Position numbers and translations under genes: made by a program. From assembly GCF_000813985.1 (NCBI RefSeq), contig NZ_JWLJ01000001.1, positions 1-64,000 on the forward strand: 64,000 bases of DNA, in the 5' to 3' direction. The stretch's first letter is position 1; each line of letters starts with the position of its first letter. This DNA is from Ruegeria sp. ANG-R (GTDB lineage Bacteria; Pseudomonadota; Alphaproteobacteria; Rhodobacterales; Rhodobacteraceae). This document shows positions 53,837 through 62,300 of the stretch, one piece after another. The notes below the pieces were generated by a model. It was given only the letters and a program-made list of their open reading frames with translations, did no database searches and had not been told where the DNA came from.

Positions 53837-55429
53837 ATGGAGGTAGATTATGCAGTTGTCGGAGCCGGATCTTCGGGCTGTGTCATTGCCAATCGTCTAA
53901 GCGCCGATCCCAACGCCAAGGTTGCCCTGCTCGAGGCTGGCGGACGCGATATCAACCCGTGGATTCACATTCCGGTTGGCTATTTCAAAACGATGCACAA
54001 TCCATCCGTGGACTGGTGCTATCGCACGGAGCCGGACCCGGGATTGAACGGGCGCTCAATCGATTGGCCCCGCGGAAAGGTTTTGGGGGGATCATCGTCT
54101 CTGAACGGTCTGCTCTATGTGCGCGGTCAGAAAGAGGATTATGACCGCTGGCGCCAGATGGGAAATGTCGGATGGGGCTGGGACGATGTATTGCCCCTGT
54201 TCAAACGCTGCGAAGATCAGGAACGGGGCGAGGATGAATATCATGGCATCGGGGGACCTCTCTCGGTCTCAAACATGCGCATACAGCGTCCAATCTGTGA
54301 CGCTTGGGTATCCGCTGCGCAAGCTGCAGGTTATCCGTTCAACCCCGATTACAACGGGGCCGATCAGGAAGGCGTCGGGTATTTCCAACTGACCACGCGC
54401 AACGGTCGCCGCTGCAGTGCTGCGGTTGCTTACTTGAAGCCAATTCGCAACCGGCAAAACCTGAATATCATAACCCATGCGCTAGTGACGCGCGTCGAGT
54501 TGGACGGCAAAAAAGCAACCGGGCTGGTCTATCGTGATCGCTCTGGCGAATTAAAGTCCATCAAGGTGCGACGCGATATTATTCTGTCGGGGGGGGCAAT
54601 CAACTCCCCTCAGGTTTTGATGTTGTCCGGTATCGGCGACCCGGATCATTTGAAAGCCAACGGCATCGATCCCGTTCATTCTCTGCCGGGCGTTGGCAAA
54701 GGGCTACAGGATCACCTGCAAGCGCGCCTTGTTTTCAAGTGCAACGAACCGACGCTTAACGATGAGGTTCGAAGCCTCTTCAATCAGGCGCGCATAGCTC
54801 TCAAATACGCGCTGTTTCGTGCCGGGCCTATGACGATGGCGGCCAGCCTAGCCACCGGTTTTCTGAAAACCCGCCCCGAAGTTCAGACGCCGGACATCCA
54901 GTTCCACGTTCAGCCATGGTCTGCTGACAGCCCCGGAGAGGGTGTGCATCCGTTCTCGGCATTTACTATGTCTGTCTGTCAGCTCAGGCCGGAAAGCCGG
55001 GGGGAACTACGCCTGAATGGCCCTGACCCAACCAGCTACGTCAAGATCGTTCCAAACTATCTGTCGACGGAAACGGATTGCAGAACAATCGTTGACGGCG
55101 TGAACATTGCCCGCGACATCGCCCGGCATAACCCTCTGGCGTCCAAAATATCGGAAGAGTTCAGGCCCACATCCGATTTATCACGCGAGGATTATGAGGG
55201 CACCCTGGATTGGGCGCGTTCGAATTCTGTCTCTATCTATCACCCGACAGGGACGTGCGCGATGGGCACATCTGACAATGCTGTTGTGGACCCGGCATTG
55301 AAGGTGAGAGGAATCGAAAACCTACGCGTCGCCGATTGCTCCATCATGCCGGAAATCGTCAGCGGAAATACCAACGCGCCTGCAATCATGATCGGCGAAA
55401 AGGCAAGTGATCTGCTTCGCTCCCAATAA
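53837..55429 (+). CDS. GMC-family oxidoreductase (choline dehydrogenase-like)
   Basis: 530 aa from the ATG at 53837, preceded by GGAGGAGG. FAD motif DYAVVGAGSSGCVIANRLS, PRGKVLGGSSSLNGLLYVRG (GMC signature 1) and ILSGGAINSPQVLMLSGIG (signature 2). The C-terminus has SVSIYHPTGTCAMG (catalytic His) and SGNTNAPAIMIGEKA. Oxidises a primary or secondary alcohol, perhaps the transported TRAP substrate. Divergent from the TRAP operon. Confidence 0.92.
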   Translation: MEVDYAVVGAGSSGCVIANRLSADPNAKVALLEAGGRDINPWIHIPVGYFKTMHNPSVDWCYRTEPDPGLNGRSIDWPRGKVLGGSSSLNGLLYVRGQKEDYDRWRQMGNVGWGWDDVLPLFKRCEDQERGEDEYHGIGGPLSVSNMRIQRPICDAWVSAAQAAGYPFNPDYNGADQEGVGYFQLTTRNGRRCSAAVAYLKPIRNRQNLNIITHALVTRVELDGKKATGLVYRDRSGELKSIKVRRDIILSGGAINSPQVLMLSGIGDPDHLKANGIDPVHSLPGVGKGLQDHLQARLVFKCNEPTLNDEVRSLFNQARIALKYALFRAGPMTMAASLATGFLKTRPEVQTPDIQFHVQPWSADSPGEGVHPFSAFTMSVCQLRPESRGELRLNGPDPTSYVKIVPNYLSTETDCRTIVDGVNIARDIARHNPLASKISEEFRPTSDLSREDYEGTLDWARSNSVSIYHPTGTCAMGTSDNAVVDPALKVRGIENLRVADCSIMPEIVSGNTNAPAIMIGEKASDLLRSQ

Positions 55430-56874
55430 CAACCCGAACTTCCAAGCGCTTATGGTGGCCGAGCAGTTTTTTTGGCTCCAAGTGCTTCCTGCAAAGCATC
55501 AACTCGGATGCAAACACGTGCCGCAGCGTGTGGAGTTGCCGTTGTCTGACCCCAGCAATTCGCTGGAGTCGATACCAACCTTAGTTGTTGACCAGAGAAT
55601 GATGCATTGGACGCCCGGCTTTGGTGCAAAAAACAAAATCGTGGTCGTTGGTGGTAAGGTGATCAATTGACCGATGTCGTGCCGGTGAGCAGATAGTGTG
55701 TGTGGTTTCGGGCCAGACTGATCGAAACCGATCGCCCCGGGCAAATGGCGATCTGCGCCCGAGCATTGTCGGTGATCATGTGTTGCTGTTTCGGTGAAGA
55801 ATTGCCGGGGCCGGTCAAGGTCACGGATCAACTCTGAGATGACCATTCGATTTAGTCCGATGGCTGTCTCATCAGTGTTTACTCTAATGTAACGTCATAA
55901 GCGGTCTCTGACCGTCTATAGCCGATCGGCGTTCATAGCCCCGTGCTCAACACAATTTGCCGAAAAGCTAATGAATGAGCACGAGGAACTTGCGTTTGGT
56001 GAACCCCAGCGCAGCCGAGATCAAGATGCCATGCCGCCGTCTTTGTATTTAGGCTATTGTGTAGGCTGACAATGTGTATTCGCCACTGGTCCAAACCGTT
56101 GTTGATATAGTGTTGTTCAGGAATGTCGCTCGGAGGTATATGTCTGTCTGTGATGAGCGCATTTCTAATCCATGACGGTGCGTCTCCCGACCTTCCTGAT
56201 TTGTAAGTCGACAACCCGACAAATGAGCGGAGCGGGTGCTATGGTCTGCCTGTGCTTTTGGAAGGCAGAATGTTCGTTGGTAGCGAGGTATTGAAACACC
56301 CAATTGTACAACCACGGTTTTCCAAGCCGGATGCCATGCCTTTCCAGTGCTTCATCGACGGCTACAAAGATGACATCGCAGAATGAAATTCTTGATTGAC
56401 ACGTTGCTCCAATAGGGAACGTGTCGGGTATCCGTAAGGTGGCGGCTAGCGAACTGAGATAACACAAAACAAAGTCGGCACATTCTGAGGTTTTCTTGTG
56501 CTGGCTTTGTCTCGACTCGTAGTCCCTTGGTCTCGGTCAGGTCATATGATCCAGGCCACGAAAGTGAGAGATAAAATGACTGATCATTTTGGTTAACAGT
56601 CGTGAGTCCAAAATAAGCCGCCTGAATCACATCAGCTAGCAAACATCGGATTGCAATCTAATGCATTGAAGTAAAAGGAGAAATTTTGGAATTGAAGGTT
56701 GACATGGCAAAGAAATTAGTGATTGTGTGATTTGGGAGATTGTCAGCAGAAAGGACTTGGAGACGTGAGAAAAACGTCACGAAATCTGCCTTCTAAGCAT
56801 AATTTCCGGCCGCAGGTAGCCTGCGCTCTCACGAGTTTTTTTGTTCTATAATGACATTTAGTGGAGTTTTCCCA
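55430..56874. other. Gene-poor, AT-richer stretch
   Basis: About 1.4 kb without a convincing gene. Frames of 60-115 codons exist on both strands (for example minus 55499-55846, minus 56165-56467 and minus 56352-56642), but none has a credible ribosome binding site, family match or coding bias. The base composition is clearly less GC-rich than in the genes before 55.4 kb. It could be a degraded mobile element or insertion scar; no inverted repeats of an insertion sequence were recognised. Confidence 0.45.
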
Positions 56875-57675
56875 ATGGACCACGACAACCCCGTAGTTGC
56901 GATTGTGTTGCTCAAAGAAGCTTCATCTATTCAGCAAGTGCTTGAACTCGGAGAGACACAAAATACTATCACTGAGATCAACCGTGAGCTTTCTGTACCG
57001 CTCATAGAATACGATGTTGCGGGCACTTCAGTGTCTGCTGCTTTCGACCCAAATCCGTTGAGTGAGCCCATTGCTCAGAAAGCAATAGAAGAGGCCAGAA
57101 CATGGCCCGAAGCGACAACCGTTTTACAGCAATGCTCTGCATGTCTTGTGATCGGAACAAATGAAGTTGTGCCGAAGTCTGCCGACATCGTCGAGTCGTA
57201 CCGCGCAGTATCAAAGCTGGCTGCCTTGTATGCAGAGAAAGTCGAGGCATTGGCTTTGTATTGGCCTTCATCTGGCGCGTTGGTTCCCACCGATTTTTTT
57301 GTAGAAGCTATTCAAGAAGACCCGATCTCAATCGGTCTGATAGGTACGTGGGTTCATATCAAATGGTATCGCGCCGACTCTGACAAACCAAATGGCCGCG
57401 TACAGCTTGCCGCCTCCACAAAAGGTTTGAGTAGATTTGGTGATCGCGAAATTGATTTCTTGCCGTGCGACCTAAAAGCTTCTGAAGTGGCTCGACAGAT
57501 CCTCTTTGTAGCGCGTTATCTGATCGAGACAGGGGCAGAAATAAGTTCTGGCGACACGCTGGGATTGGATGACAATATGATTTTGAGGGCAACCCTTTCA
57601 GATCACGGCTTCAGTTCAAACGCGCCTGTAATCCGGTTAAGTATCGAGAAACAGCACGCCATCAAATCCCCTTAA
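56875..57675 (+). CDS. DUF4261 protein
   Basis: 266 aa from the ATG at 56875 (GTGGAG lies 8 bases before; an ATG at 56851 lacks such a site). VAIVLLKEASSIQQVLELG start, ALALYWPSSGALVPTDFFVEA in the middle and LAASTKGLSRFGDREIDFLPC resemble DUF4261. No signal peptide or membrane segment. The family often occurs near toxin and effector immunity genes. Codon use is AT-richer, in keeping with the downstream Imm11-like gene and the RTX start. Function unknown. Confidence 0.65.
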   Translation: MDHDNPVVAIVLLKEASSIQQVLELGETQNTITEINRELSVPLIEYDVAGTSVSAAFDPNPLSEPIAQKAIEEARTWPEATTVLQQCSACLVIGTNEVVPKSADIVESYRAVSKLAALYAEKVEALALYWPSSGALVPTDFFVEAIQEDPISIGLIGTWVHIKWYRADSDKPNGRVQLAASTKGLSRFGDREIDFLPCDLKASEVARQILFVARYLIETGAEISSGDTLGLDDNMILRATLSDHGFSSNAPVIRLSIEKQHAIKSP

Positions 57676-57929
57676 GATTGTGCATAACAACCTTATGTCT
57701 CTGATAAGAAATAAGCATCTCTGAAAAAATTAAAAAAATGGGGTTCACAAAACTACCTTAAGGGGAATACTGTTTGAGTATTCGCTCTGAGCGTTTGTCG
57801 ATTGCCGCTAACTTCTACCAAAGCGCGTGCCGTCAATACGTGCCGACAATGTGTGCAGGTGCAGTGCTGTCCTCTAGTCGAAGGTTTAATTGAAATAATG
57901 GAGTTCGGTATCGATCAGGCGGAAAAAAC

Positions 57930-59258
57930 ATGACGTGGTTGATACTTCCTCAGCAACCTTCTTGCGAAAACCTCGGGTATTCGTTCCGTGTGACCGCCGG
58001 TCTATCTGAATATTGGCATAACAAAGATGATGCGCGAATTTTCAGATCTGTTGGCCTTGGTTCCCAGCTGGTAACAAAGCGCAATCTGCCTAGATCTCGA
58101 AATCCTGATACCGCGTTTGATCCGGTCAATCTTCCGATTGCATTTAAGCTGATGTGCTATGACGCTGATGGCAAAAATGTTCCGTTGGAAGAGGCTGGCG
58201 GTAAGTTCCCCGATGTTATTTTTGGTGCTGGCGGAAATTATTTTGTTTCAGATCGTTTTCGCCTGATTTTGGACGGTGTTGCACCCGGCGCTGTGCATTT
58301 CGAAAAGGTTAAGCTGTCTGGACCAAAATTCGCGATACTCGAGCAGGACTGGTACCTGATGATGTTCCGGGAATTTGCGGATGTGCTGTTGGAGGATCGC
58401 TCCAACCTGATTTCGATCTATCGTCGGTGGGCTGGCTGGGATCTGGCCGACCACGATCAAGACCCCAAACTTTATGCGAAGAGAAGTTCTGTCTCGGGTT
58501 ATCGGTTTTGGTCGGGAATTAGAAATGAAAGAACCGCGCCCTGCAACGTAGCCTCTCCCGGTTTCACGTATTGTTCTGATGAAGTGATGGAAAAACTACA
58601 GGCTGAGAATGTGACGGGCTTGGGCCCGGCTTATGAAGTCACATTGCTCGACGACGGCGACACTGCGACGGTGGCGACCGGAGCGCCGAAGCTGTTCGAA
58701 GGTGTCTACGAGCCCAGTGATACCACTTTTGTTATTCCATGGATTAGAAGCGCAGAAACTGGTGGTGCGCCTTCGAATGCAGACTCGTCAGTTCGGGATA
58801 CTGATGCTGTTATTCGTCTTTCTGCCAGAACGCAAAAGAAATACACAGACTTCTTCAGGGACAGTTCCAGACTACTTGCGTCCCCTAAGGCACAAGATGT
58901 GTTGCGGCGATTTGCGGCAAATGATGTAACTTTTACTCCGGTTACCTTTGTGCAAACCCAGTTCAGCGAGGGCTTTCCGCAACCTGAGGGGTATTGTGTT
59001 GTTACACCCAAAATTCTGCGGCCTTTTATTCCGGAAATATCGAAAAAAATTAGCGCAGGTATCAGGCTGACCGGACAACTCGGGTTGGACGCTTTTGACC
59101 CAGACGTGGTTGATAAGGCCCAGCTGGAAAACTCTTTGTTCTGGAAGGATGAGCAGGGAAGTTACTATTTTTCTTCAAACCTTTGGAGCGAGATAGAGAA
59201 TGCCAAGTTGACCGGGTTAGAGCGTGTGGGAGAAGGCGTTGCATTAAGGAAAGCCTAG
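57930..59258 (+). CDS. Imm11/DUF1629-like protein, probably duplicated
   Basis: 442 aa; ATG follows AGGCGG. The N-terminal half has FPDVIFGAGGNYFVSDRFRL then APGAVHFEKVKL, and the C-terminal end has YYFSSNLWSEIENAKLTGLE, both like the Imm11 (DUF1629) family of immunity proteins for polymorphic toxins, so the protein may be a double-domain member. No secretion signal. It sits 62 bases upstream of a giant RTX gene on the same strand and could protect against its activity, though immunity genes usually lie downstream of the toxin. The family match is partial. Confidence 0.55.
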   Translation: MTWLILPQQPSCENLGYSFRVTAGLSEYWHNKDDARIFRSVGLGSQLVTKRNLPRSRNPDTAFDPVNLPIAFKLMCYDADGKNVPLEEAGGKFPDVIFGAGGNYFVSDRFRLILDGVAPGAVHFEKVKLSGPKFAILEQDWYLMMFREFADVLLEDRSNLISIYRRWAGWDLADHDQDPKLYAKRSSVSGYRFWSGIRNERTAPCNVASPGFTYCSDEVMEKLQAENVTGLGPAYEVTLLDDGDTATVATGAPKLFEGVYEPSDTTFVIPWIRSAETGGAPSNADSSVRDTDAVIRLSARTQKKYTDFFRDSSRLLASPKAQDVLRRFAANDVTFTPVTFVQTQFSEGFPQPEGYCVVTPKILRPFIPEISKKISAGIRLTGQLGLDAFDPDVVDKAQLENSLFWKDEQGSYYFSSNLWSEIENAKLTGLERVGEGVALRKA

Positions 59259-59320
59259 CGCACTCAAAAAAACTGGTCGGCAAAATCATTAAAAGAAATA
59301 CGTTCTAGAGGTGAGAATTG

Positions 59321-62300
59321 ATGAATATTAATGACATTCTGCTTGATATTGAGAACCTCCCTTCTGTTTCAAAGAGCTTCCCAAGTAGCATGCCTTCTAT
59401 CAGCGAAGGTCAACGCCACCATTTTGTTGGCACGGACGTGGCCAATGACGTCTTTGCAACAAGATTTCTTCATTCGTTTGGAGCCATTGATGTAAATGGC
59501 GTTGTAAACTTGGGGTACCTACCGAATCCAGAGACTATTCACCCTGAAGGTGTCTTGGATACCAAAGGTTCGTCCCATACTGGTTCGCACCCTAGATATG
59601 ACCTTGCCACCGAGCGGATGCTCAATGGCATAGACGGATTAAAAGAAACTGACTTCAAGGCAAAGGTAACGGAGCTAATTGACGAAATAACGTCAGAAGG
59701 AAGTGACATAATAGATGCCTCAGGTGAGATTGTTGACGAGGCCGCTTTCAAGGCAAGGGTAGCGGATACATTTGCAGAAGAAGTAGAGATATTCAAATTA
59801 GCCTCCATTTATCTGCGAACGAAACTTGTACCAGGTGCAAGCCAGATACTCGAACTACAAAACGACGCCGACTTTTTAGATGGAGACCATCTTGACCTTG
59901 AGGGCGAATTGGATGCGCGCCCTTCAGTGTTCTTAAATCAAACAGACCCGAGACTCGCAGAGCTATCGGCTGTTGAAGGTAAATCAACGGGCGCAATACT
60001 TGACGAATTACTCGCCAAAGAAGTGAACGCGAACGCTTTTACTTCAAGTGAAATTTTTACAAATACCGCGCTGCGGACTTCGCTGCTGAACCTTCCTGAC
60101 GGTATAGGCTCTGGAACTCTTGAGGACATTTTTAGCGGTATGCGTGGGGCGGATGATGGGCTGCCGTTCAGGACGCTGTTAACGGGGATAAGTGGCCTAA
60201 ATGGTATTTCCCAAGAACTCGTCGACAAAGTCAACTTGCTCAACTTAAAGGCGACGGTGCCGGATCTCCGAAACCTCACCAATGACTCAGGAGGGTTAAA
60301 GGGGGAAGGGCCGGTCTCTGTCGTTGCCATCGGTGCGATTGGTGTGGCGCTGGTAAAAATAGCGGAGCGGCAAGACAAAACGCTCGGTGAGTTGATGGAG
60401 GATTTGGAACTTACCGACGTCCTCAACGCGAATACGCTTCGCGCAGCTGCCAAAGAGGCACTCATTGTTGGTATTGAATCCGTTGTACTGGGGGCAGTCT
60501 CTGGCGGCGTTGGGTTCGCCATTCGTATTGTATATAGCGTGCTAGACAGCATCGATCTGATTGATGTAGCGCTTGACTTGTTAAAAATCGCATATCCGGA
60601 CGCCGAGTGGGTGGACGTTGCCCGCGCCGGTTTCGACGTGGTCAAAGAGTATGCCGAGTTTGTTCCAGATATTCGTCTTAGCACATTGTTGGCGACCGAT
60701 GATGAGGTCTCCACAGTTCTAAATGGCGACAACGATGCCGACATCATTCAGATAACGGACGACGCGGACATAAACGGGTCCGCGCAGGATATTGTCAACC
60801 TGCAAGTGATCAGCGCAATGGGCGGCGACGATATTGTGACAGCCCATTTTGAAGGTGGTGCGCAGGAGTTTCTCCACGTCTACTTGGGCGACGGGCACGA
60901 CCGCGCCTTGTTGACCGGCGATGTCGATTATACCGTGGGTGATGCCCGGGTTCAGGGCTTCAGCGAAACATCGAATGCCGGGAACGACTGGATTCGCACC
61001 GATGCCGGTGACGATACTATTTTCGCGGGTAGCGGTTTCAACTTTATTTCTGCTGGCGATGGTACGGATGAGGTATGGCTGCAAGGTGGTATCGATACGT
61101 CCGACGGAAATCACTGGAACGCCAACATTATCCACATGGACGGGGACGCCAATGAGGATCTTTACCGGCTGTTCGTCACGTCCAGCCAGCCTGTCGAAAC
61201 GGCCCTAATCTTCTCGGACGAACGCGCAACACCCGAAGACTTCATGAAGCGCACGACCGAAGACCGTGCCGCCACCGGCGATCAGCCGGCGCGGGACGGG
61301 TTTGACGATTTTATCAGGTCGGCACTGCCGGCAGAGCTTGTTGGAAAGCTCTATGATATCGCAGATCCGCAGAAGGACGGGGACAATTTTGTAAACGTCC
61401 TGCTTGGACATGATGGAACCGGTCAGGAGCGTTTTCAGCTTAGTACCGATGACGATGTCCTCCATCTGGTCGGGGAATCCTCCAACACGGCAGCGGGCAT
61501 CATTCTGGATGGTCAGGACGGTGACGATACCCTGAACCTGAGCGCAAAAAGCGATGCGCTGAACATGTCCATTGCCGAAGAAGATGGCGTTTTGTCGGCC
61601 ACGTATCAAAACGGTGCGGTCGTGGATCAGGCTATTTCGTTCGAGGCTTTCGATCTGGCGTCGCACCATTTCGACGCGATTCTGTCCTATCAAAACCCGC
61701 AACAGGCAGAGCTGGATCTGGGCCAAATGGGGGCCTGGGATATCTCGGGCATTGATGGCCTGAGCCTGACCGGTGACGCGGCTGCCGATGGTGAAAAACA
61801 AACCCCGTTTTTGGAGCTGGATTGGGGAGAGGCCGAGGTCACGTTCGCGCAACGCGCAACTGACTCGACCGATCCCGAAGAGATACCGGATGGCGGGTTC
61901 TTGGTTCACAATTTCGACGTGGCAGCGCAGGGCACCGAAGGCACTCGTATTATAACGCTGGACCCGACGCTGACAGATGCCGCGCGTCAGGATCAGCTGC
62001 TGACCATTGACGGCGACAAGCAGCTGCTTGGCGGCGCGGGGTTTGACCTCGACAAGTTCGACTATGCCCACAATCTGGGTGCGTCTCGCTACTACCCTGC
62101 ATTCAACAACACCGGTTACGACCCAATCCTGGAAGAGCAGGCCTATCTCGACGGCGCGCTGGAGGCGTATCAGAGGGTCGCGGATATCGGCCTTGCAGTT
62201 GCCGGCGTCGGCGGCGGGATCGGTGCGCTGACCGCACGCGCAACGGGGGGACTTGGCGGCGCACTCTGGGCGGGCCTCATGGGGACCACATTCATCGCGA

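Noticed and set aside
55499..56642. Several 90-115-codon minus-strand frames that might be transposase remnants
   Set aside because: No transposase motif, no terminal inverted repeats and no start signals were seen.
59938..60747. 269-codon minus-strand frame rich in Ser and Thr
   Set aside because: Antisense to the AT-rich start of the RTX gene; composition is that of a shadow frame.
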